From NCBI GenBank assembly GCA_023475455.1, contig JAMCVR010000119.1, forward strand, positions 1 through 13,236: a stretch of DNA of 13,236 bases, written 5' to 3'. The notes beneath the pieces are model-generated. The model had not been told where the DNA came from, did not search any database, and saw nothing but the letters and a program-made list of their open reading frames with translations. This document shows positions 5,415 to 11,765 of this stretch, in pieces. A program made the position numbers and the translations under genes. This DNA comes from Thermoplasmatota archaeon. GTDB lineage: Bacteria; Pseudomonadota; Gammaproteobacteria; Burkholderiales; Thiobacillaceae. Numbering within the stretch: position 1 is the first letter of the stretch; every line of letters begins with the position of its first letter.

Positions 5415-8291
5415 ATGAACGCCAAGATCAAACTCGAAAATCACGACGCGCAGGAAATCAAGTACACCACGTGTTACATGTGCGCGTGCCGTTGCGGCAT
5501 CAAGGTGACGCTGGAGGACAACAAGGTCCGCTTCATCCAAGGCAACCGCAACCATCCCACCAACCAGGGCGTGCTGTGCGCCAAGGGTTCGGCCGGGATC
5601 ATGAAGCAGTATTCCACCGCCAAGCTGACCCAGCCTTTGATGAGGAAGCCGGGCACCGAGCGCGGTGAGGGGATTTACGAGCCGATTTCCTGGGAACAGG
5701 CGCTCGACGTGCTGACCGCCCGCCTGGAAGAAATCCGCGCGACCGATCCCTCCAAGCTGGGATTCTTCACCGGGCGCGACCAGATGCAGGCGCTGACCGG
5801 CCTGTGGGCGCAGCAGTTCGGCACCCCCAACTGGTCGGCGCACGGCGGTTTCTGTTCGGTCAACATGGCGGCGGCCGGCCTCTATTCGATCGGCTTCTCG
5901 TTCTGGGAATTCGGCGCGCCCGACTGGGATTACGCCAAGTACTTCCTGATGTGGGGCGTGGCCGAAGACCACTCGTCCAACCCGATCAAGATCGGTCTGG
6001 AGAAGCTCAAGCGCCGCGGCGGCAAGTTCGTCACCGTCAACCCGGTGCGCACCGGCTATTCGGCGATCGCCGACGAATGGCTGCCGATCAAGCCGGGCAT
6101 GGACGGCCTCTTGGCCATGGCCATGGTGCACGTGCTGCTGAAGCACGAGCAATTCGACTACGAATTCCTGGTGCGCTACACCAACGCCTCCTGGCTGGTG
6201 GTGCAGGCGCCGGGCCAGAAGGGCGACGGCCTATTCCTGCGCGACGAGAACGACCAGCCGCTGATCTGGGATATCGACAAGGAAGCGTTCAGGAACGGCC
6301 TCGACGGCGACATCGCCCCGGCGCTGTTCGGCGAATTCGTGGCGCCCGACGGCCGCCGCGTCAAGACCGTGATGTCGATGATGGTCGAGCGCTATCTCGA
6401 CGATCGCTACGCGCCGGAAAACGTGGCACTCGAATGCGGCCTGCCGGCCGAGACCATCGAGCGCATCGCGCTGGAAATGGCGCACGTCGCGTTCAAGGAG
6501 ACGGTCGAGCTGCCGATCGAATGGACCGACGTGTGGGGCAAGAAGCACGACAAGGTCGTGGGCCGCCCGGTGGCGATGTATGCGATGCGCGGCATCGCGG
6601 CGCATTCCAACGGCTTCCACTCCTGCCGCGCGATCCACATGATCCAGATGCTGCTGGGCGCGCTCGATGCGCCGGGCAACTTCCGCGCCCGCGCGCCGTA
6701 TCCGAAGCCGATTCCGCCGCACCAGCTGCCGGAAAACAACATCGACATCATCAACGCGCCGAACACGCCGCTGTCGCGTCCGCCGCTCGGTTTCCCGACG
6801 CGTCCGGAAGACCTGGTGGTGGACGAATTCGGCAACCCGCTGCGCATCGACAAGGCCTATTCGTGGGAAGTGCCGATCGCCTCGCACGGCCTGATGCACA
6901 TGGTCATCACCAACGCGACCCACCACGATCCCTACGCGCTCGACACGCTGATCCTGTTCATGGCCAACATGGCGTGGAACTCGACCATGAATACGTCGAA
7001 CGTGCAGGACATGCTGCGCGCGAAAGATCCGGAAGAGCCCGGCCAGTACAAGATTCCGTTCCTGGTGGTGATCGACGCCTTCCATTCGGAGATGACCAAC
7101 TTCGCCGACCTGATCCTGCCGGACACCACTTATCTCGAGAGGCACGACTGCATTTCGCTGCTCGACCGGCCGATTTCCGAGCCGGATGCGGCGGCCGACG
7201 CGATCCGCTATCCGCTGGTCAAACCCGACCGCGACGTGCGGCCGTGGCAGGAAGTCATGGTCGAACTGGCCTCGCGGCTGAAATTCCCGGCCTTCACCAA
7301 GCCGGACGGCACGCGCAAGTTCAAGGACTACCCCGACTTCATCGTCAACTACGAGCGTTCGCCGGGTGTGGGCTTCCTGGCCGGCTGGCGCGGCAAGGAC
7401 GGCACCCAGTCGCTCAAGGGCGAGCCCAATCCCAAGCAGTGGGAAAAGTACATCGAGAACCAGAGCTTCTTCGCGCACCACTGGCCCGACAACCAGAAAT
7501 ACATGCGCTACGCCAACAAGGACTACCTTGAGGTGGCGGCGGATGTCGGCTTCGTCGGCAAGGCCGAGCCCATCATCATGCAGTTCTATTCCGAGCCGCT
7601 GCAGAAATTCCGCCTGGCGGGGCAGGGCCTGTACGACGGCCCGCAGCCCAACAACCAGATCGACCGTGAGCGCCTGGTGAAGTACTTCGACCCGCTGCCG
7701 ATGTGGTACGAGCCGCTCGAGCAGCAGCGCGTCGACAAGGACGAGTACCCCTTCTTCGCGCTGACCCAGCGTCCGATGTTCATGTACCACTCGTGGGATT
7801 CGCAGAACGTGTGGCTGCGGCAGATCATGGCGCAGAACTACATGTACATGAACGCGCGCCGTGCGGCCGAAATGGGCATCAAGGACTTCGACTGGATCTG
7901 GGTCGAGTCGCACAACGGCAAGATCCGCTGCCAGGTCAAGACCATGGAAGGCACCCAGGAAAACACCCTCTGGACCTGGAACGCCATCGGCAAGCAGAAG
8001 GGCGCCTGGGGCCTGAAGGAGAACGCCTCAGAAGCAACCAAAGGCTTCCTGCTCAATCACCTGATTTCCGAGCTGCTGCCGGAAAAATCCGGCGAGCGCC
8101 GCGTCACCAACTCCGACCCGGTGACCGGCCAGGCGGCCTGGTTCGACCTGCGCGTGAAGATATGGAAGGCCGCGCCGGGCGAGACCGGCTCGTGGCCGCA
8201 GTTCGATGCGCTGAAGTCGCTGCCGGGCGACGAGCGTTATGAGCGCCCCGACGTGTTGCGCTATGACGCGCGCAGCCATGAAAAAAACTGA
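5415..8291 (+). CDS. soeA: SoeA, molybdopterin catalytic subunit of cytoplasmic sulfite dehydrogenase (quinone)
   Basis: SoeA oxidises sulfite to sulfate on the cytoplasmic side of the membrane; electrons go via SoeB to the quinone pool at SoeC. The 958-residue protein belongs to the DMSO-reductase/CISM family. Its N-terminal [4Fe-4S] motif has C20, C23, C27 and C55 (CYMCACRCG and GVLCAKG), followed by molybdopterin-binding regions. C147 in HGGFCSVNMAAAG is at about the place where a molybdenum-ligating cysteine would be expected. There is no twin-arginine signal peptide, unlike periplasmic relatives such as PsrA or PhsA, which fits cytoplasmic SoeA. The C-terminal domain (YPFFALTQRPMFMYHSWDSQN near 776) is the molydopterin-dinucleotide-binding part. 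Only a weak ribosome site (AGAGA, 5406-5410) precedes the ATG. It is first of soeABC, with soeB 31 bp downstream. A tetrathionate or polysulfide reductase is the main alternative, but the lack of a Tat signal and the context argue against it. Confidence 0.9.
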   Translation: MNAKIKLENHDAQEIKYTTCYMCACRCGIKVTLEDNKVRFIQGNRNHPTNQGVLCAKGSAGIMKQYSTAKLTQPLMRKPGTERGEGIYEPISWEQALDVLTARLEEIRATDPSKLGFFTGRDQMQALTGLWAQQFGTPNWSAHGGFCSVNMAAAGLYSIGFSFWEFGAPDWDYAKYFLMWGVAEDHSSNPIKIGLEKLKRRGGKFVTVNPVRTGYSAIADEWLPIKPGMDGLLAMAMVHVLLKHEQFDYEFLVRYTNASWLVVQAPGQKGDGLFLRDENDQPLIWDIDKEAFRNGLDGDIAPALFGEFVAPDGRRVKTVMSMMVERYLDDRYAPENVALECGLPAETIERIALEMAHVAFKETVELPIEWTDVWGKKHDKVVGRPVAMYAMRGIAAHSNGFHSCRAIHMIQMLLGALDAPGNFRARAPYPKPIPPHQLPENNIDIINAPNTPLSRPPLGFPTRPEDLVVDEFGNPLRIDKAYSWEVPIASHGLMHMVITNATHHDPYALDTLILFMANMAWNSTMNTSNVQDMLRAKDPEEPGQYKIPFLVVIDAFHSEMTNFADLILPDTTYLERHDCISLLDRPISEPDAAADAIRYPLVKPDRDVRPWQEVMVELASRLKFPAFTKPDGTRKFKDYPDFIVNYERSPGVGFLAGWRGKDGTQSLKGEPNPKQWEKYIENQSFFAHHWPDNQKYMRYANKDYLEVAADVGFVGKAEPIIMQFYSEPLQKFRLAGQGLYDGPQPNNQIDRERLVKYFDPLPMWYEPLEQQRVDKDEYPFFALTQRPMFMYHSWDSQNVWLRQIMAQNYMYMNARRAAEMGIKDFDWIWVESHNGKIRCQVKTMEGTQENTLWTWNAIGKQKGAWGLKENASEATKGFLLNHLISELLPEKSGERRVTNSDPVTGQAAWFDLRVKIWKAAPGETGSWPQFDALKSLPGDERYERPDVLRYDARSHEKN

Positions 8292-8322
8292 GCAGTCCCT
8301 GAATAAATAAAGCGAGCACAAC

Positions 8323-9018
8323 ATGAGACTTGGATTGGTCATCGACCTCGACGTGTGCGTGGGTTGTCACGCCTGCGCCATCGCCTGCAAGGAATGGAAC
8401 GCCTCCGGCACCATCGGCCCGTTGTCCGACTACCAGCCCTACGGCGCCGAGCCGTCGGGCGTGTGGTTCAACCGGATTCGCCATTACGAAATGGACGAGT
8501 ATCCGAACAACAAGACGGTCAACTTCCCGATGTCGTGCATGCACTGCGAGGACGCCGACTGCGTCACCGTGTGCCCGACCGGCGCCTCGTACAAGCGCGC
8601 CGAAGACGGCATCGTGCTGATCGACCAGGACAAGTGCATGGGCTGCAACTACTGCTCGTGGGCCTGCCCCTATGGCGCGCGCGAGCTCGATCGCTCGTCC
8701 GGCACGATGAAGAAGTGCACCCTGTGCGTCGACCGCATCTACGACCAGGAGCTGCCGGTCGAGGAACGCCAGCCCGCGTGCGTGCTGACCTGCCCGGCTC
8801 ACGCCCGCATGTTCGGCGACTTCGACGATCCCGATTCGGCGGTGTCGCGCACCGTGCGCGAGCGCGGCGGCTTCCCGCTGATGCCCGAGCTCAACTACAA
8901 CCCGACCAATCAGTACCTGCCGCCGCGCCGCAAGCCGGTGATCCCGGTCGACACCAAACCGAAAGGCGGGCTGAAGGAAAGCATCAAGCAGTTCGCCAAC
9001 AAGCTGGTGCGCCGCTAA
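8323..9018 (+). CDS. soeB: SoeB, four-cluster iron-sulfur electron-transfer subunit
   Basis: This 231-residue ferredoxin-type subunit carries electrons from the SoeA molybdenum site to membrane subunit SoeC. Sixteen cysteines form four [4Fe-4S] sites in the DmsB/PsrB pattern: C12-C15-C18-C22 (CVGCHACAIAC), C72-C75-C80-C84 (CMHCEDADCVTVCP), C105-C108-C111-C115 (CMGCNYCSWACP) and C132-C135 with C153-C157 (CTLC and CVLTCP). There is no signal peptide, so it is cytoplasmic like SoeA. The C-terminus is a proline- and lysine-rich tail. It lies 31 bp after soeA and 130 bp before soeC; that second gap is unusually long for such an operon because it holds a palindromic repeat. Confidence 0.93.
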   Translation: MRLGLVIDLDVCVGCHACAIACKEWNASGTIGPLSDYQPYGAEPSGVWFNRIRHYEMDEYPNNKTVNFPMSCMHCEDADCVTVCPTGASYKRAEDGIVLIDQDKCMGCNYCSWACPYGARELDRSSGTMKKCTLCVDRIYDQELPVEERQPACVLTCPAHARMFGDFDDPDSAVSRTVRERGGFPLMPELNYNPTNQYLPPRRKPVIPVDTKPKGGLKESIKQFANKLVRR

Positions 9019-9040
9019 AGGCGTGCGAGAACTTACCCTT

Positions 9041-9129
9041 CGCCATCGCGAGTGAAACGAAGCAATCCGGATCGCTCGCAGTATCAACGGACTATGGATC
9101 GCCACGGCTCCTCGAGCCTCGCGATGACG
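9041..9129. repeat. Palindromic interspersed repeat (REP/MITE-like) in the soeB-soeC gap
   Basis: The left end cgccatcgcgag (9041-9052) is an inverted copy, 11 of 12 positions, of the right end ctcgcgatgacg (9118-9129). Inside, gcaatcc (9062-9068) and ggatcgc (9096-9102) are again inverted, 6 of 7. The motifs CGTCATcGCGAG, GAAGCAATCC and GGATCGCCACG are hallmarks of a short palindromic repeat dispersed in many bacterial genomes. It encodes nothing, can fold into a long imperfect hairpin in the soe mRNA, and accounts for most of the 130-bp gap. Confidence 0.72.
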
Positions 9130-9148
9130 GAATAAATCAGGAAAAACC

Positions 9149-10087
9149 ATGCATCCCGCTTTCTCAGTCATCTTCTTCACCGTGGCATCGGGCGCCGGTT
9201 TCGGCCTGTTCTCGCTGCTCTTCATCGCCGACGTGTTCAAGCTCGGCGGCGGCTTCAATCGCGAGCAGCTGATCGTCGGCGGCCTGATGGCGCTGGGCCT
9301 GATCGTGTTCGGTCTCTTGTCGTCCACCTTCCACCTCGCCAACCCGAAAAACGCCTGGCGCGCCTTCAGCCGCTTCCGCACCTCGTGGCTGTCGCGCGAA
9401 GGCGTGTTCGCCGTGGTGTTCATGCCGCTGGCGCTGATCTATCTCGCCAGCATCTGGTTCGACGCGCCGCTGTGGCTGCGCGAAACCTTCGGCTTCCTGT
9501 CGGCCGTGCTGGCCTGGATCACGGTGTTTTCCACCGGCATGATCTACGCCTGCCTGAAAACCATCCGCCAGTGGAACACCCCGCTGGTGCCGGCCAACTA
9601 CCTGGCGCTGGGCTATGCCAGCGGCAGCCTGCTGCTGCTCCTGGGCGCGGTCGTCGCGGGTCTCGACACCACGCCCTACATCGCGATGTCGGCGCTGATC
9701 GTCTCGATCGCCGCGGTGCTGAAAGCGATCTACTATTTCTGGATTCGCAGCCCCGGCCTCACGCCCACCATCAATACCGCCACGGGCCTCACCCGCGCCC
9801 AGGTCAAGCTGCTGGACACCGGCCATACCCACGGCACCTTCCTCACCCAGGAATTCGGCTTTCAGATCGCGCGCCGGAAAGCGGGCCTGCTCAAGGTCGT
9901 GGTTTTTGTGGTGGGCTTCGCGCTGCCCGGCCTGATGCTGGTGTGGGTGTTCAACCAGCATGGCGGACAAACCGCAGCCATCGTCGCGGCCTTTGCCGGC
10001 ATCGTCGGTGCCGCGGTCGAGCGCTGGCTGTTTTTCGCGGAGGCCCGCCACGTGGTGAACCTGTATCACGGCGCCCGGCGCTGCTAA
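9149..10087 (+). CDS. soeC: SoeC, DmsC/NrfD-type membrane anchor and quinone-reducing subunit
   Basis: This 312-residue integral membrane protein anchors SoeAB and passes electrons to quinone. About eight hydrophobic segments can be seen: roughly residues 3-29, 41-64, 83-106, 112-135, 149-172, 177-200, 245-272 and 275-298. The segment from MHPAFSVIFFTVASGAGFGL onwards is typical of DmsC-like anchors, as is the conserved aromatic-rich C-terminal helix near ERWLFFAEARHVVNLYHG. An AGGAAA ribosome site precedes the ATG. The gap before it contains an inserted palindromic repeat, so its translation or mRNA stability may differ from soeAB. Family assignment is secure; the Soe assignment follows from soeA and soeB. 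Confidence 0.9.
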   Translation: MHPAFSVIFFTVASGAGFGLFSLLFIADVFKLGGGFNREQLIVGGLMALGLIVFGLLSSTFHLANPKNAWRAFSRFRTSWLSREGVFAVVFMPLALIYLASIWFDAPLWLRETFGFLSAVLAWITVFSTGMIYACLKTIRQWNTPLVPANYLALGYASGSLLLLLGAVVAGLDTTPYIAMSALIVSIAAVLKAIYYFWIRSPGLTPTINTATGLTRAQVKLLDTGHTHGTFLTQEFGFQIARRKAGLLKVVVFVVGFALPGLMLVWVFNQHGGQTAAIVAAFAGIVGAAVERWLFFAEARHVVNLYHGARRC

Positions 10088-10146
10088 GCGACGCCCTGGA
10101 TGCAGTAGCTCCCCGTGTGTGGACGGTCCGCCCCGGTGCGGAATTC

Positions 10147-10182
10147 GCGGGGCGAGTACCCAAGGGCATAAAGGCGCCCCGC
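10147..10182 (+). terminator. G+C-rich stem-loop after soeABC, possible terminator
   Basis: GCGGGGCG (10147-10154) pairs perfectly with CGCCCCGC (10175-10182) around a 20-nt loop, about 60 bp after the soeC stop. There is no T-run, so it may be a weak or Rho-assisted terminator, or a structure protecting the 3' end. Confidence 0.35.
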
Positions 10183-10193
10183 AGGTTCGCGCT

Positions 10194-10234
10194 TTGCGTG
10201 TTTCACGCTTTACTATATATTAGAAAATTCTAAT
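10194..10234 (+). promoter_or_regulatory. Promoter with overlapping operator-like palindrome in front of the rhodanese gene
   Basis: TTGCGT (10194-10199) and TATATT (10216-10221), 16 bp apart, form a reasonable sigma-70 promoter ending about 40 bp before the rhodanese ATG. The palindrome ATTAGAA-AA-TTCTAAT (10219-10234; 7-bp arms, perfect) overlaps the -10 box and the expected start point, where a repressor would block transcription. Sulfur-responsive ArsR-family repressors (BigR, SqrR, YgaV) are known to bind A+T-rich dyads before rhodanese and sulfur-transfer genes. That such a regulator acts here is inference, since none is encoded in this window. Confidence 0.5.
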
Positions 10235-10260
10235 TTATCCGTGACAGGAGTGTGAGTTCT

Positions 10261-10590
10261 ATGTTTGGACTGTCAGGTTTCAAGGAAGTCGATCCCGGCT
10301 ATGTGGCCGAAATCGCCGCCAAGGGCGCGCATCTGATCGATGTGCGCACCGAGGCCGAAGTCGCGCAGGGCGTGATCGATGGCGCCATCCACATTCCGCT
10401 GCATTTGCTGCCGTTGCGTGCGTCCGATATTCCCCAGGACAAGCCCGTGGTGATCTACTGCCGATCCGGTGCCCGTTCGGCGCAGGCGTGTGCGTTCATG
10501 GCCTCGAAAGGCTACGACAACATGCACAATCTGGCCGGCGGCATCATGGCGTGGGCGCGGTCAGGCAACGCGCTCAGCCTGCCGCGCTAA
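10261..10590 (+). CDS. rhd: Single-domain rhodanese (sulfurtransferase) of the rhd-tusA-dsrE2 cluster
   Basis: This 109-residue cytoplasmic rhodanese moves sulfane sulfur as a cysteine persulfide. The active-site loop is C67-R-S-G-A-R72 inside KPVVIYCRSGARSAQACAFM, and LIDVRT (25-30) and the C-terminal NLAGGIMAWA are the usual flanking motifs. The upstream GTG at 10252 is in frame, but AGGAG (10246-10250) is only 1 nt from it and 10 nt from the ATG at 10261, so the ATG is preferred. In sulfur oxidisers, genes for rhodanese, TusA and DsrE2 often occur together and act in series to mobilise sulfur. The same order is seen here, with a 130-bp gap (10591-10720) before tusA. That gap shows only a weak promoter-like pair, TTGCAA at 10644-10649 and TAAGGT at 10667-10672. 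Confidence 0.9.
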   Translation: MFGLSGFKEVDPGYVAEIAAKGAHLIDVRTEAEVAQGVIDGAIHIPLHLLPLRASDIPQDKPVVIYCRSGARSAQACAFMASKGYDNMHNLAGGIMAWARSGNALSLPR

Positions 10591-10720
10591 GGAATGCAAA
10601 CTACGGGGAATGGCCAGAGGGTCCTGTTGCGCAGCAATTTCGGTTGCAATAGGGGAGCATCTGGTTTAAGGTACCGCAGCCTTTTTTAGTACATGCCGAT
10701 TTAATTGTAAGGAGAACTCA

Positions 10721-10948
10721 ATGAACTTCGATAAAGAACTCGACGCACGTGGCCTGAACTGCCCCCTGCCCATCCTGCGCGCCAAAAAAGCCCTGGCAGA
10801 AGTCGCCAGCGGCCAGGTGCTGAAGATCCTCTCCACCGACCCGGGTTCGGTCAAGGATTTTGCCGCCTTTGCCAAGCAGACCGGCAACGAACTGCTCTCC
10901 ACCGCAGAAGCGGGTGGCGAATTCACCTTCTTCATGAAGAAAAAGTAA
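10721..10948 (+). CDS. tusA: TusA-family sulfur carrier protein
   Basis: This 75-residue protein has the TusA/SirA signature LDARGLNCPLPILRAKKAL, with persulfide-carrying Cys14 in the CPxP motif. It accepts sulfur from rhodanese or cysteine desulfurase and hands it to DsrE-type proteins or sulfur-oxidising enzymes. A strong AAGGAGA (10709-10715) lies 5 nt before the ATG, which suggests high translation, as expected for an abundant carrier. The gene is followed by a strong intrinsic terminator, so many transcripts probably end here. It sits between rhd and dsrE2, which favours a role in sulfur oxidation over tRNA thiolation. Confidence 0.94.
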   Translation: MNFDKELDARGLNCPLPILRAKKALAEVASGQVLKILSTDPGSVKDFAAFAKQTGNELLSTAEAGGEFTFFMKKK

Positions 10949-10966
10949 ACACCCCACCCCCAAAAC

Positions 10967-11020
10967 CAGCGCCGTCGTTCCTGGAGCACTCAGCCAAGAA
11001 CTTGCGGCGCTGTTTTTTTT
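10967..11020 (+). terminator. Strong intrinsic terminator between tusA and dsrE2
   Basis: CAGCGCCG (10967-10974) pairs with CGGCGCTG (11005-11012), GTTC (10977-10980) can pair with GAAC (10998-11001) inside, and eight Ts follow (11013-11020). Only 23 bp separate the T-run from the dsrE2 ATG, too little for a promoter, so dsrE2 depends on read-through or on a promoter inside tusA. Confidence 0.82.
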
Positions 11021-11043
11021 GACAGCAAGAGGAGAGACCGAGC

Positions 11044-11553
11044 ATGGATACCAAAAAAATGGCCATCATCGCCACCAAGGGCACGCTGGACTGGGCTTAC
11101 CCCCCGTTCATCCTGGCCTCGACAGCGGCCGCGCTGGGCTATGAAACCCAGATTTTCTTCACCTTCTACGGCCTCCAGCTCGTGCGCAAGGACCTGTCCG
11201 TGCTCAAGGTCAGCCCGCTCGGCAACCCCGGCATGCCGATGAAGATGCCGTTCGGCCCCAAGTGGTTCAAGAGCATCAACTGGAACATGCCCAACGCCAT
11301 CCAGGCGATCATCCCCGGCTACGAAAGCGTGGCCACGGCCCTGATGAAGCAGACCATCGCCAACAACGGCGTGGCGACCATCCCCGACCTGCGCGAGCTG
11401 TGCCAGGAAGCCGAAGTCAAGTTCATCGCCTGCCAGATGACCGTCGAACTGTTCGGTTTCGACCATTCCGACTTCATCGACGGCCTCGAATACGGCGGCG
11501 CCGCCACCTTCTTCGAATTTGCGGGCGAGAGCGACATCTGTCTGTTTATTTAA
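11044..11553 (+). CDS. dsrE2: DsrE2-type sulfurtransferase (DsrE/DsrF/DrsH-like family)
   Basis: This 169-residue protein of the DsrE superfamily matches the DsrE2 group, which exchanges sulfur with TusA in sulfur-oxidising bacteria. It starts MDTKKMAIIATKGTLDWAYPPFILA and keeps the pair C120 and C130 in LRELCQEAEVKFIACQMTVELFG, the likely persulfide site. A third cysteine (C166) is at the extreme C-terminus in DICLFI. A hydrophobic segment near 20-48 is within the soluble fold or weakly membrane-associated; no signal peptide is seen. An AGGAG (11030-11034) lies 9 nt before the ATG. A strong terminator just upstream separates it from tusA, and a second terminator follows at 11590. The family call is confident; the DsrE2 subtype also rests on the rhd-tusA context. 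Confidence 0.9.
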   Translation: MDTKKMAIIATKGTLDWAYPPFILASTAAALGYETQIFFTFYGLQLVRKDLSVLKVSPLGNPGMPMKMPFGPKWFKSINWNMPNAIQAIIPGYESVATALMKQTIANNGVATIPDLRELCQEAEVKFIACQMTVELFGFDHSDFIDGLEYGGAATFFEFAGESDICLFI

Positions 11554-11589
11554 AGAAACAATATCTGACTGATACTTTGCCACATGATG

Positions 11590-11622
11590 AAAATGAGCCG
11601 AATACATTCGGCTCATTTTTTT
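11590..11622 (+). terminator. Intrinsic terminator after dsrE2
   Basis: AAAATGAGCCGAA (11590-11602) pairs perfectly with TTCGGCTCATTTT (11607-11619) around the loop TACA, and the T-run continues to 11622. The A-tract on the left arm makes it potentially bidirectional. It closes the rhd-tusA-dsrE2 cluster. Confidence 0.9.
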
Positions 11623-11765
11623 ATGTGTCTTTTGTACCACATCCGGTTTGGATGATATCGACAAGATGAATGCCCCCGCTTGTCTAAGCGCCACTGGGCG
11701 CGTAGGCTTCGGGACGAGCTATTCAATAAGCTTATACGTAATAACTTTCCCCCAGGAGGATATCA

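Noticed and set aside
6231..7913. A 560-codon open frame on the minus strand inside soeA
   Set aside because: The translation is rich in R, V, H and D with no recognisable domain, and the plus strand encodes an intact 958-residue molybdoenzyme.
9019..9148. A small gene in the soeB-soeC gap
   Set aside because: No frame there has a start with a ribosome site and plausible protein; the inverted-repeat structure explains the sequence better.
8104..9423. A 439-codon open frame on the minus strand across soeB and the soeC start
   Set aside because: It overlaps two well-supported genes and the palindromic repeat and shows no family motif; it is a shadow of G+C-rich codons.
10591..10720. A separate promoter for tusA (TTGCAA at 10644, TAAGGT at 10667)
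   Set aside because: The spacing is 17 bp, but the -10 matches the consensus at only three of six positions, so it is not listed as a feature.
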